In this document: positions 1 to 19,210 of the stretch, in pieces
How the letters are laid out: every line of letters begins with the position of its first letter
Numbering within the stretch: position 1 is the stretch's first letter
Origin: Narthecium ossifragum
Lineage: Eukaryota; Streptophyta; Magnoliopsida; Dioscoreales; Nartheciaceae
Length of the DNA stretch: 64,000 nucleotides
Direction: 5' to 3'
NCBI GenBank assembly: GCA_963920575.1
Contig: OY986972.1
Span: 24,042,672 to 24,106,671 of the forward strand
Program-made: the position numbers and the translations under genes
Notes under the pieces: model-generated
The model's database searches: none
The model's input: the letters and a program-made list of their open reading frames with translations, nothing else
What the model was told of the DNA's origin: nothing

Positions 1-4316
<4,316 letters not shown>

Positions 4317-4361
4317 TAGCACTACTCGTCCAAATCCCAAAGGATAGCAAAACTGTGGATA

Positions 4362-4373
4362 CCTATATATTTA
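4362..4373 (-). promoter_or_regulatory. Candidate TATA box of gene A
   Basis: The minus strand reads TAAATATATAGG here, about 48 bases upstream of the chosen ATG at 4316. The position fits a short 5' leader, but no transcript data support it. Confidence 0.4.
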
Positions 4374-4489
4374 AGCGTTCGTAGTTTACTAGCCTGACTA
4401 GTCTACAAGGAAGAAAGGTCTACACATATGGGCTTCTATTTGGAGTGAGTTTTTCTAGAAGGAAAATGATCTACGTACATGATCATGTA

Positions 4490-4735
4490 TATCATACATG
4501 GCTTCACTCGGTAGATGTTTACTGATTGATTCATCTAATTCATCGGTAGTATTCTATCAATGAATTAGATCAATTAACCGGTAGTGTTATACCAATGAAT
4601 TAGATCAATTAATCGGCAGTGTTATACTGATCTGATACATTCAAACGGTAAATATGTACCGATTGATTAATCTAATTCATCGATAGTATTTTACTAATAG
4701 ACTAGATGAATCAATCGGTAGACATTTATTAATTG
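4490..4735. repeat. CGGTAG hairpin minisatellite, copy 1
   Basis: Imperfect units of about 30-40 bases built on TCGGTAGTGTT and its complement alternate with AATTAGATCAAT. Each unit can fold back on itself. Related blocks lie at 40808-41040 and 51545-51735. The block ends next to a GTACATGCCCTTAC segment that also borders the 51.7-kb copy. Confidence 0.7.
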
Positions 4736-5105
4736 AAGAGATGTACATGCCCTTACTCATGTACCGCCCACGCAGTCCTTTCTAGAATCACGTTGTCCCT
4801 GTAACAAATCAATGGAGCTCTCATGTGTAGTACACATGTATGTTCACAAATCACGACTTTAAGCTCAAGTTGTTGCCTCCTATGATCCTATCACTTGATG
4901 CCAAAAGTTTTTTCTCGCTGTAGCTATAATTCTCAAGTCTCTTTCAAGGAAAGCTTTCTGATTCGACTATAATTTGCCGAAATTAAGCTTCCTTTTAATT
5001 TTCAACCCATCTTCCTGCTTCGACTATAATTCTCAACCCCAGTCTTCATTTAAAATTTCGTGCAAAATTTAGCTTAGTTGGGGTTTTCAATCTACTTCTC
5101 TAACC

Positions 5106-5180
5106 AGAGGCATTGTTGTTGTTTTTTCTTTTTTGTTTTTCCTTGTACACTCAGCCTTTAAGCTCAACTAATAATAAAAA
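5106..5180 (+). mobile_element. 75-bp 5'-truncated LINE 3' end
   Basis: The insert ends in CAGCCTTTAAGCTCAACTAA followed by an A-rich tail, the same 3' end seen in the longer LINEs of this window. It is flanked by a perfect 17-bp target duplication, AATCTACTTCTCTAACC, at 5089-5105 and 5181-5197. Confidence 0.88.
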
Positions 5181-5197
5181 AATCTACTTCTCTAACC

Positions 5198-7937
5198 TGT
5201 GCTCGAAATTCATAGATCAGATATTTATTTGAACCGCAAATTGTGCTTGAAATTAAGAATGCAATTTGTTTTGGAGATTGAACATTTTAAAAATCAGTTC
5301 TTGAATAAAAGATAGTAAAGAATATTGGTGTCTTCTAATGTCCATGCTAAAAGGTAATAGTACTAGATTAAGGCTGTAAACTTTGTTGAAACATTCTCAT
5401 TTAAATTCCAAAAAGATTTCAGAATTCATGCTTTAAGCATAATTTAGAAAATTGGGGAATCCATTCTCGTTTTGAGTGACGGTGAAATTTACATGCAGGA
5501 TAGTGAAGCCCTCTCAATGCCTTGGATATTGTCTTCACGTCCTGGTATTGCAATTAAACTTCTTGTGCCCTCTCAGTGATGTTCCTTCTCTGTTTCTCCG
5601 TGTTCATTTGTCGCTTCTTTTCAGTCTAGTCCTTTGTAAGTGGAATTGGTTAACCTGTTCTTTTGAACACATGCATATATGAATATTTCTTTGTACTTCT
5701 TATGTAATGATGGAGAGTATAAGATAATACGGATCACATACTTACATAATTGTGGTTCAGATGTCAAGCGAATGCTGTAAGATAATATGATTTACCAAAA
5801 GCAGAGATGGATATGTAAGGGTTGTAATTGGCTTGATTCGTGTCAAAACTTATTAGCTTGTAACTTAGGACACAAAGCATTATATTTGTTCTTAGTTGGT
5901 TAAAGACACTGGAAAAGTTTAGTTACTTCAAGCTGGAATGAAGGAGGAGGAGATGATGACCAGCGGTTTGAAGCTAGAAGGTTTAGTTACTTGGAACTAG
6001 AAAGAAGCAGCTAAAGGTCTAGCAGTTTGAAGCAACAACTATAGAAGACTAGCAATAGTATGCTGAATACAAAGACTAGACATTAAAGCAGAATCAACTC
6101 TGGATTTCTTAGGCTCGTGGATAAATGTTTAGATAGAAGAAGTAATTGAGGACATATGTAGAAGATAGCTGAAGGTATATACATATGAGAAGGCTCTGGC
6201 TCAGCTGTAAACAAAAGTGCTCAGCAAAGAATGTTGTAGTAAAGAAGACAACTGGAGTTTACTCAAAAGGATGCTCTACTTTTCCTTTCAAGCTCAATAG
6301 CCAAGTCAAGCTGAAATAGGAAATGCTGAAGCACGAAAAAAAATTGATAGCTCAAGTGTTGATTTTACACTAGAAGCGACTTAACAGAAGGAAGTACTGC
6401 ATCCTTGCATGGTTCAAGAATCAAGATATGAAAAAGAACTAAAAGCTGCAGAATAGCTTGGAAGCAAGGCAGTAATTGATGGATCTAAGCATGACTGTGT
6501 GGCTACCTCAAGTAAAGCTAGTCTTTATTTCTCAGTGCTAAAGGTGAAGACTAGTGGGGTGTGAAAGAAAAGATGTTCTACTGTCCAGCTGACTAAGTAA
6601 GAAGAAGAAGATGAAACTTTTATAAGGAGGCAGACTGAAGCTGAGCATAGTGGGCACTCCGGTTTGATTCTGAACATAGAGAGTGAGAGGAGCTATTTGC
6701 TAGAGTGAGCTGAAATTCTAGCTTCCAATGGAGAGCTACAATTGATTTAAGAGTTCATTGGTCTAGAAGCATGTCCAAGGTGATCAAAAGAAAAGTGTTC
6801 TTTGTTCTTCAGCCTCGGTAGACTCCGTGGAGAAGTGAAGGTGGATTTCTTCATCCTTGGTGGATTCTAAGGAACTGAATGAGTTACTGAAGATAGGATT
6901 CGTCAAGTTTCCTCAACCAAGCGTGGGAGAGGAGCAGGAGAAGTGAAGGTGGATTCCTTCATCCTTGGTGGATTCCAAGGAAATGGATGAATTACTGAAG
7001 ACAGGATTCTTTAAGTTTTCCTCTACTAAGCGTGGGAGAGGAGCACATGATAGCATCATGGGGATGGGATGTTGAATAAGTATAGTAGAGCAACTTAAAT
7101 GATGAGTCATGGCAAACAAGTTGTCTATGTATATGTACCTCTTCTATCAGTAGTGCAAAGTTTGGGTGGTCTCCGATAAAGGACCCGTGGTTTTTTCCTA
7201 GTTGGGTTTTTCCACGTTAAAATCTTCCTGAGCTTATGTTAGAACACTGTTGTCTTCTTGCTTCACTACTACAACTAGTCAATTACACTACACACACGGT
7301 CAGCCCCTCAAGTGTTAGATGTTATGTCTGTGAGGTAGTTTATAAGCTGACAATATTATATAACTGCTGATATTTAGTTTGTGTGTTTTAATTGCTTACT
7401 AAAGCCAATAAAGCCTTAAGGAAATTCCGTAAAACCATCAAGTCACTCGAAAATTAACAAAGTATGCATAAACTAGAATTAACACATGATGTAATACTCA
7501 GAAATTGATACTTAAAATTCGGGTGTCCAGTCATGTGTGGGGGTGTGTGTGACTTCAATGTTGTTATGCAATATCCAAGAACGTAGAAATACAAAAAGCA
7601 TGATACCGACAAGGGGGAAAATGTAGATTATGACAATTATCTTGAACGATACTCTAAACTCACATCATGTCCATGCTCCAGTAAATAAAAGAGAACACCA
7701 TCTTCCAGTGACGGCTTCACTCATGGGAGGCAGCCTTGTCCTTTTCTTTTCTTTTTTTGTTATTACCTTTTTCCTTCTTTTTTTTGTTTAGTTCAAAGAT
7801 ACAGAATCACTTTGAATCTCATTGCACTATGCATAGGAAATTTCGCTCTCATTTCGGGCAGCTTTTTTCACATATGAGTCATGTAGGTCTCATTACTCAC
7901 CAAAGAGAACATGTCGTGAGGCTATCATCCCTTATAA
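5198..7937. other. Intergenic spacer A-B, no gene recognised
   Basis: AT-rich DNA without a supportable coding region. 5400-5690 is a diverged copy of the spacer module found near 35.46, 42.49 and 62.12 kb (shared ACATGCAG then GCCCTCTCAATGCCTT). 5900-7330 looks like a decayed repeat; the GGTTTTTCCACGTTAAAA at 7205-7222 resembles the R/U5 part of copia LTRs, but I found no ends. Confidence 0.5.
6831..7045. repeat. Two-copy tandem repeat, 108-bp period
   Basis: The segments starting AGAAGTGAAGGTGGATT at 6831 and 6939 are about 85-90% alike and both end in GCGTGGGAGAGGAGCA. Confidence 0.85.
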
Positions 7938-8927
7938 TATAGGGGGATTAGGCCATAATCTCAAATCCAGCTCCCTCCTTGTCCAGAGCCCCATACATCT
8001 TGCTAAAAACCCCATCTTCACTGCTTTTATATGAATAACCCAACAACACACAAAAATGACAATAATACCCTTACCCTTATTTTATATTTTTTTATTCCAG
8101 CATTTTCTCTCTCCTCTCTCCTCTCTCTCCACTCTCTCCCCCGGCGAGCCAGCCCTCAGCTTCTCCGCCGGCGACCACCCCCTTCCCAACCTTTTCTCTC
8201 TCCTCACTCTCCTCTCTCCTCCCAACCTCCGGCGGACCTCTACAATCCCGACAACTCCTTCTCCGGCGTACCCGTGGGCACTCGACCTTGGCCACCACCC
8301 CTCCACCCTCCAACCTCCTCGTTCCCGGCCACCCCCGACGCCTTCCAAGCTTCGTACCGATGTCGTCGCCTCCTTCAACCGCCATCCGAGCTCGGCCATC
8401 GACGAGACCCTCCGCCCCCTCAGGTTCCAGCACCCGCCGACGGCTCCGCTCCGTCTAAGGACGCCGATCGTCACCGAGCTCTCCAGCCCTCACCGGAACC
8501 CCGCGCCACCCCTCCTCAACCCCTCCGTCTCCGGCCTCCCCACCTCATCCGACACTAGATCCGATGCCCCTTCGCCCCTACGACCCTTCCTTCTCCATCT
8601 TCGGGCCCGATCCGGCGAGATCCGCCGGCCACCACCTCCCTGCCCCGCTCGGGGTTGTCTTCCCCGATCAACCACGCTCCTGTGAGCTGGTTCAGCCAGG
8701 CCGAGTCTCTTGTGGCCTGACCCGGTTCCCACCTGATCCAATTGAGTCTGGACCGGATTGATTCAGTCCACATTGATCCAAGCCTTGATCCAGTAGTCTG
8801 GGTTTGACCTGATCCAAATCCGATAAAATCCAGCCCATCAAGCTCAGTCACACCTCAATCCAATCAGGCCCATATACAGCAATCCAGACTTGAACCCAAA
8901 TCAGAGTCGAGAGCTAGAACTGTGAAT

Positions 8928-10520
8928 TTTTTTTTTATCAAAATACAATTTACGCATAAAAAATATACATAAAATTTAGAAAATTGACCATCTAAAATTG
9001 ACATAAATGCATTTTCATCTTTGACAATTCATTTTTATCTTTCTAGATTCATTTTCATTTTTCATAATTTATTTTCATCTTTGTGAATTCATTTTCATCT
9101 TTCTGAAGTCTTTTTCATCTTTCACAATTCATTTTCATCTTTCTAAATTCATTTTCATCTTTTAAAATTCATTTTCATTTCAGCCAATTAAGTTGTAATT
9201 TGAACAGTTAAAAAAGATGAAAATGCATTTTAAAAGATAAAAATAAAGTTAAGAAGATGAAAATAGATTTAAAATGATAAAATAGAGTTAAAAAGATGAA
9301 AATATATGAAAGATGAAAATGAATTTAGAAAGATGAAAATGAATTTAGAAAGATGAAAATGACTTCAGAAAGATGAAAATGATTTTTGAAACATGAAAAT
9401 GCATTTAAAAAGATGAAAATGAATTCACAAAGATGAAAATGAATCCAGAAAATGAAAATGATCTATTTTCATCTTTCTGGTCTACTTTCATCTCTCTGGT
9501 ATATTTTCATCTCTATGGTCTAAATTCATTTTCATCTTTCAAAAATCATTTTCATCTTTCAAAAATCATTTTCATCTTTCTGAATTCATTTTCATCTTTC
9601 ATACATTTTCATCTTCTTAACTCTATTTTCATCATTTTAAATGTATTTTATCATTTTAAAATTCATTTTCATTTTTCTGAATTCATTTTCATCTTTCTAA
9701 ATTCATTTTCATCTTTCATACATTTTCATCTTTTTAACTCTATTTTATCATTTTAAATCTATTTTCATCTTCTTAACTTTATTTTTATCTTTTTAAATGC
9801 ATTTTCATCTTTTTTAACTCTTCAAATTACAACTTAATTGGCTGAAATTCTCCATCAATAGTCTCTTTGGTCACATCCACTCTTCTTCTATAAATTATTT
9901 TCATCTCTCTGGTTTACTTTCATCTCTCTGGTCTATTTCCATCTCTCTGGTCTATTTTCATCTTTCTGGTCTACTTTCATCTCTCTGGTCCACTTTCATC
10001 TCTGTGGTCTACTTTCATCTCTCTGGTCTATTTCCATCTCTATTTTCATCTCTCTGGTCTAGTCTTATCTTTCATATCATTTTTATCGTTCTAATCTATT
10101 TTCATCTTTCTCATTCATTTTCATCTCTCTGGTCTACTTTCCTCTCTCTGGTCATCTTTTTGGTCTACTTTCATCTCTCTGGTCTATTTCCATCTCTACT
10201 TTCATCTCTCTGGTCTATTTTCATCTCTCTGGTCTACTTTCATCTCTCTTGTCTATTTTCATCTCTCTTGTCTATTTTCATCTCTCTGATCTATGTTCAT
10301 CTTTCTAAACCCTTATGTTCTATTTTCATTTTCATCTTTCAGAATTCATTTTCATCTTTCTAAATTTATTTTCATATTTTTAAATTCATTTTCATTTTTC
10401 TTGTATTTTCATCTTCGTTGATTCATTTTCATCTTTAGAAAGATGAAAATGCATTAAAAAAGATGAAAATAAATTAAAAAAGATAAAACTGAAGTTAAAA
10501 ATATAAAAAAAATCAGAAAG
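8928..10520. repeat. TTTTCATCTTT satellite in alternating orientations
   Basis: About 1.6 kb is built almost wholly from an 18-20 base unit (ATTTTCATCTTTCTGAATTC and variants). 9000-9190 reads in the forward sense, 9215-9465 in the complement, and 9465-10440 forward again. A TTTCATCTCTCTGGTCTA subfamily occupies 9895-10300, and a last complement stretch runs to about 10520. The long frames here, rich in F, H, L and S, are repeat artefacts. Confidence 0.92.
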
Positions 10521-11154
10521 ATTAGATTGAGTCTATTAGAGCAGCTCAGCCACTTAGATAACTCTCTCTCTCTCTCCTACTTTCCTTCTCTCTCTCTCTC
10601 CCTTTCTTTCTTCCCCGCGCGACAGCCTTCCCCTTCTTCTCCCTTACCCGCGATCGCGCCGGCCTCTCCCCTCTCCGGAACTTCTTCGCCACCGTTGCCG
10701 GCCGCCGCTCCTCCTCGAGCTCCCCCTCACCTCTCTCGAGTTCCCCAGCCTCCTCTGCCCTTAGATCCGACCCTCTCTCCTCTACCCTTAGAAAACCTAG
10801 GTGTCGCCGCTGCCGTCGCTTCGCCGCCATCCGGCCATAGCCAGAGTAGGTCGTCACGTCTCCGGCAGCTCCCGAAGCTTCCTTCTTCCCCGACGCCGCG
10901 ACGACACCCTCCCGGCCTCCTTCCTCGGCGAGCTTCTCTCCTCTGCCGAATCCAGCGTCTCCTCCCAAGCCATCGCCTCCCAAGCCATCGCCTCATCGGA
11001 TCCGGAGCTGGCTCAAGCGGCCGGATCGGGCTCGAAGATGGTCGCAGGAAGGGTTGTAGAGGCGAGGGGGCGTCGGATCCGGGGCTGGGCGGAGCTGGAG
11101 GCCGGCGGGGAGGTGAAGTCTGATGGGTCCAAGGAAGGGTTGTGGAGGCGGGGA

Positions 11155-11505
11155 GGGCTGAAATCCGTCGGCCCCCTGCCGGCAAACACCCGGTGAGAGA
11201 TCTCGGCGAGGATGGCGTTAACGGTGAGTTAAGGCAATGCTGGAGCCGGCGATGATGGCCAGTACGACCCCCGTGGTGCCCACCACCTTCCCGAAGCCCG
11301 GCCACTTGATTTCCCTCATCTCCTCCAACACCCCACCCACTAGATCCCCTTCTTCTTTCTTCTTCCTCGCGGCAAGCACCTCCTTCAGCTCTGCCACCGT
11401 TGTCGCAGCAACGGCGGCGGCGATGTTCTCCATAGCAGCTGGTGCGACAGGATCATCACCCCTCCGGTGCCCAACCCCACCTCCTCCTCGTCCTCCTCCG
11501 CCCAC
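11155..11505 (-). pseudogene. Captured plastid SECE1-like fragment, frameshifted
   Basis: The minus strand encodes a run of about 95 residues ending EEMREIKWPGFGKVVGTTGV then an AIIAGSSI membrane helix. This is the hallmark C-terminal region of plastid SecE, a subunit of the thylakoid Sec translocase. After ...AGSSIAL the frame breaks. The family's C-terminus resumes in another frame as LTVNAILAEISHRVF...GRGPTDF down to about 11155. A second frame change lies upstream near 11460, where an acidic EEDEEE stretch (to 11627) looks like the missing N-terminal part. With two frame breaks and a position inside a putative transposon, this is a captured, non-functional copy. Confidence 0.75.
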
Positions 11506-11812
11506 AGCTCTCCGCCGCCACCTCTGTTGTTATTGTTGCCGCCATAGTAACCACCATCGTCGTGGCTATCATTGTAGTGGTCCATGTACTCGTGGCTACA
11601 ATTGTAGAGGGTCGCCGGAGATCCCATGTGAGGGTTAGAGGGGGCCGGAGATCATGCGAGGGTTAGAGGAGGGGGCATTTTAGTCTTTTTTTAATTACAT
11701 CAGTCAAATAAATCTATTAAATGGGGTTATGACCTTAAAAACTAAACTAATGGGGTTTTTTTATAATATTTTTTGTTAAAATGGTGTTATCACCAATTAA
11801 CCATAAAATATA

Positions 11813-12180
11813 ATCCCCATAAAATGTGAATATAATTACGCAAACGAAATCAAAAGGGTACATGGAGGATATCATGATTTTGAAACTTCTAAATGATAGA
11901 TATCACATAATTTATTGAGGTCGTGCAACAATGCTAGTACATGATTTGAAGTTCCGAAGCTAAGCATCAAAAACCAAGTACCATCAAATGACACTCAAGA
12001 ACATGCATTAAAGTATAGCAAGAGTGACTAAATAGATCTCAGAAATAAGGTATGGTACCAATCTCATGCCGAAGAAACCCCCAAAATTTTTATTCAAAAA
12101 GCAAAATAGAAGCAAGCAAGAACTAACTAATAGAAAACCATAAGATTAGGAAAAGATAAGCATGAATGGAACCTAGTCTA
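11813..12180. other. AT-rich spacer, nothing recognised
   Basis: No open frame, repeat or gene signature was identified between the putative foldback element and the copia remnant. Confidence 0.5.
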
Positions 12181-13263
12181 TGGCCAATGTCAAGCAATCA
12201 ACCCGTGATCGCTCACCCCTAGATTCTTCCTGTAGACATCTAGGGAAGCAGTATGAAGGTCAGACTTTCTTACCCAAATAGCTCTAGTTTTCACTAGATC
12301 ATGTGTCCCATGGGTCATAGACCTAGTATAGAATGTATCATGTGAAGGACTAGATCTAAAAATTGATTTGCTATGATAAGTAAGGTATCCATGTAGTTTG
12401 TAACAAAAAGATCTAAAATGACCAGATTTATGGCAAAAATAACATATGGGCAGTCCAGAAGAAGAGCTTTTACCAGCAATTTTTGAAGAAATATTAGCAG
12501 TTGTTGATATGCTTGTACCTTTCTGTTGAAACGATGATGATTCACCAATATAGCCCTAACCAAATTTGATTGGATTTGTTCTTTGGGCTCCAAGAATCTC
12601 ATCAAGTTCTTGAAAAGAAGTGATCTTGTTTTCAAACTCAACCTTAGATGCACATGAATCATTAAAATTTTTCTGCCAAATTTCAAGTTTAGCGGATAAA
12701 CTTCCTTTCTCAGATTTCAGTTGAGTAATTTAGGAAGAAGTATTGGTCAAATCACTCTTAAGAGTAACACATTCTCGTTGAACAAATGCATAGGACTTCT
12801 TAAGATTAACATACAAATCAACCAATTCATTATAAACCTTATGAAAAGAATCTTCATCCATGTTACTTTCATCAACACTATCATAATCATACTTAGAGTG
12901 CACAGAACCAATAAGCGAATTATAATTTATAGTAGGTTTCACAGTGAAATCATCAAGATCATCTGACATAGAATCATCACTACTAAAGTCATCCCAAGTT
13001 TTTTAACACCTTAACTTTTCTATTTTTTCTATTTGCACACTCTTTTGCCATATGCCCAAATCCTTGGCACTGAAAACATCTCATGCCATTGGAAGAATGT
13101 GATTTACCCTTTTTATACTTTAAAAAGTTCAGAAATTTTTTGAAAAAACAAGTCTTATCTTCAATCGATAAATCCATGGGTCTATATGCCCTTAAAATCT
13201 CTTTCTATCTTCTAGCCTTAAAGTTAAAGTCCAACAATTATAAAAAGAACTGCTCTGATACCA
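12181..13263 (-). pseudogene. Decayed Ty1/copia gag region
   Basis: Minus-strand frames in order read a CCHC zinc knuckle (CFQCQGFGHMAKEC, about 13090-13050), an acidic segment, a coiled-coil-like stretch (VYNELVDLYVNLKKSY) and a second zinc-binding motif (CYFCHKSGHFRSFCYK, about 12450-12400). This is the order of gag-pol starts in plant copia elements. Stop codons at about 13000, 12725 and 12550 break the frame. Protease, integrase, RT and RNase H are missing, so the element is internally deleted. Confidence 0.8.
13252..13263 (-). other. Primer-binding site complementary to initiator tRNA-Met
   Basis: The minus strand reads TGGTATCAGAGC two bases after the LTR end, the standard copia primer-binding site. 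It fixes the 5' LTR boundary and the element's orientation. Confidence 0.85.
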
Positions 13264-13265
13264 AT

Positions 13266-14098
13266 TGAAAATATAGCGCCCTAGAAATACCGGAAATACA
13301 CGGAAGCCGGTAGACAAACCAAGCACTAGCAGATACCGTAGCAGAAAAAGATCACAAGCAATAGAGAATGACACATGATCTTTTAATGTGAAAAAACCCT
13401 CACGGGAAAAAACCACAGGTCCAACTTACGATCAGGTAAACAATTCTATTAAAGAAAAAAAAGTACTGTTTACAAGTCAACAACAGACACACGCACGCTG
13501 CTATCACATGCACTTGCTCGACACCTCAAGACATGACACACACTCTTCTTCCTTGAAACTTGTTCGCCTTCAACACAAGCATAGACCTTCAACCTAGTTC
13601 TTCTTCACCTTGACTCCTCCTTCACTGGACGACACACCTTTTCTTTTCACAATAGCCAAGGTAAACCCTAATCCCAGATTTCTGGTTGCTTATATAAGCC
13701 ACGAGTTAATCGGACTGAATTAGACCCAATTGGCTAAGTCAGAGTCTAACTTAAGCGTTAAATCTTGCCTATAATACACTGTTGCTCGAGCAACAACTTT
13801 ACTTGCTTGATCAATGATCTAATTCGCCAACGCCTAGATGTCCTTGCTCGATCAAGCAATACTGCTGATTAAGTAAGAAACGCATGTCTCTCTGTTACGT
13901 CTCTGAGCACAGCCTTGTTCAAGCAACCAACATCCTTGCTCGAGCAACCAACTCTGGCTTGACCAAAAGTGCTTTAGTTGAGTCCGTTCCAACCTGGTTT
14001 AACACATAAACCTATAATTTGATCTAGTTACATTACATACACAAACTGAACACGAAAACAACCAATTTTTACATGGAATCACATTTTGATTCCTCACA
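13266..14098 (-). mobile_element. Copia 5' LTR (833 bp)
   Basis: In the minus sense it runs from TGTGAGGAATC at 14098 to TTTTCA at 13266, then AT and the primer-binding site. It lies 116 bases from the stop codon of gene B. No matching 3' LTR is present near 11.8-12.2 kb, so no target duplication can be tested. Confidence 0.75.
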
Positions 14099-14214
14099 GT
14101 ATTTTCAGACATTTGGAGACTGGTGCATTACAAATCAAAATAATTAGCAACCACAACCAAATTTCTGAACAAATTGTAGAATTTAGATTTATAAAAAACA
14201 AGAAAGCTGGCATT

Positions 14215-17848
<3,634 letters not shown>

Positions 17849-17892
17849 TAAAAGTATTACTTGTTCTCTCTCTGAATGAGTAACAAAAATTT

Positions 17893-17904
17893 GGATATAT
17901 AAAT
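17893..17904 (-). promoter_or_regulatory. Candidate TATA box of gene B
   Basis: The minus strand reads ATTTATATATCC about 46 bases upstream of the ATG, a spacing similar to that in genes A and C. Confidence 0.4.
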
Positions 17905-19196
17905 GTACATGAGCTTTAATTCTTCGTCGACCTTCAATTATTGGTAGTTGGTGGTCAATTTTGACGATTGATGGGGTTTGTGATAGACCTTTATTAGTAA
18001 ATAATAAACTATATCTTGAGGGACTGATGTATGTGAGGAGGCTGCTGTAACCAATATTTAGAAGCGAATTAGTCCCTTATCTTGATTGACCAAGATCCAA
18101 GAAGCGTGTTATTAGAGATTACCAATACTTGTCGAACTAATAGGGGATGATCTGTTTTATTAAGGGAAAAGAGGAGGAACAAGAAGGCGCATGGAGGAGA
18201 GAGAAAGAGAGATAGGAGGAGGTAAGTGGAAAGAGAGGACGTGGTAGAGGCGATAAAAACCTTCTCTGCATGCCCTTTTAGTTGGAGAAGAGATCAAGAT
18301 CGAGTAGGGAGAAGAAGCAGACGAAGGTGGATGAATATGGATTCTTGAAAGTTGGAGGTTAAGAATCGGGGTTAAGGTTAGGGTTAAATGGGATCCACCA
18401 CTTTTTCTCCTTTCCATCTATCACTTTTCTCTTTACTTTTTCAATCATTCTTTCATCATTACACTTACCCTTATTCCTATTCCTACCCTTACCTCTATTC
18501 TTAACCCCCATCCAAACGGAGGCTAAGGTGGTGCCTTTTGTTCCTTTTTACTAATGCCAATCTATTCAAGTTCTGAATGTGTTGTGAAAAGATTGAATCC
18601 TTTTGTTCTCTGATCTCTTTTATGTATCTTTAGCTTTTTCTTGGTCCTTATTTAGAATTTTTATATGGGTTTCATTTTGTCTGTTTAGTTGAGTCTGTCG
18701 ATCCTAAAGCTTCACGTTTTTAGCCTCCTCTTTGGGTTCATCCCCGTATTGCTTTGACAGGAAAACAAGATGCTAGGAGAATAGCATAAGGATAACAGAG
18801 AAAGATGGAACCTTGTGGTTCTTAGAAAGGCTTGATCTTATACTTTGTTGGTGAAGTACTGTTGCATCTCGTGTTTCCAATTATGCAACTTAGTTTAGCT
18901 TTCTTGGGCTTTAATGATGTGCAAGTTCGGGTTTTTAACTTCTTCCCTTTCTTAAACAACTATATGATCCATTCTTGTGGGTATTCTCTCCCACCTTTCA
19001 TCGACTTTTTTATCCTTCTCAAGCGAAAATGTCATGGAGAGATCCTACTTTCATAGTTAGAATCCAATTATACTCTTCCTATTAGATTTGTATGCAAAGT
19101 TTTATTGGGTTTGGATTTCGATCTACTTCTCTAAATTTTCAAAACGTATTTATCTGCCTTTCTCCAAAACAACTCTGCAGGATTCACTAGTCAATA
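17905..19196. other. Spacer B-C, proximal part with recurrent module
   Basis: 18170-18720 is a diverged copy of the module at 35220-35450 (shared CATGCCCTTTTA, then GGATTCTTGAA, then TATGGGTTTC). 18720-19060 matches 52.86-52.9 plus 53.58-53.84 kb. No complete coding region is seen; the small frames here are not convincing. Confidence 0.5.
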
Positions 19197-19210
19197 AGCT
19201 TTAGAAGAAG

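Larger units (their letters stand above)
7938..11812. mobile_element. Putative MULE/foldback element with long inverted arms
   Basis: The outer ends start GGGGATTA in inverted orientation (7940 and 11811). The GC-rich arms share inverted segments: 8552-8632 matches the complement of 11020-11095, and a TCCGGCG..CCTCTACAAT segment near 8227 matches the complement of about 11600-11630. Flanking 9-mers agree at only about 6 of 9 positions, so the exact ends are uncertain. The core is the TTCATC satellite, and the right arm carries a SECE fragment. No transposase is visible. Confidence 0.45.

Noticed and set aside
8031..8851. Overlapping proline-, arginine- and glycine-rich frames on both strands
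   Set aside because: GC-rich arm of the putative transposon; frames open on both strands at once with no recognisable domain.
9000..9460. CRISPR-like regularly spaced repeats
   Set aside because: Units have no constant repeat with unique spacers, reverse orientation, and lie in a plant nuclear context.
9433..10363. Open frames of about 110-120 codons rich in Phe, His, Leu and Ser
   Set aside because: They are translations of the TTCATC satellite and have no independent coding signature.
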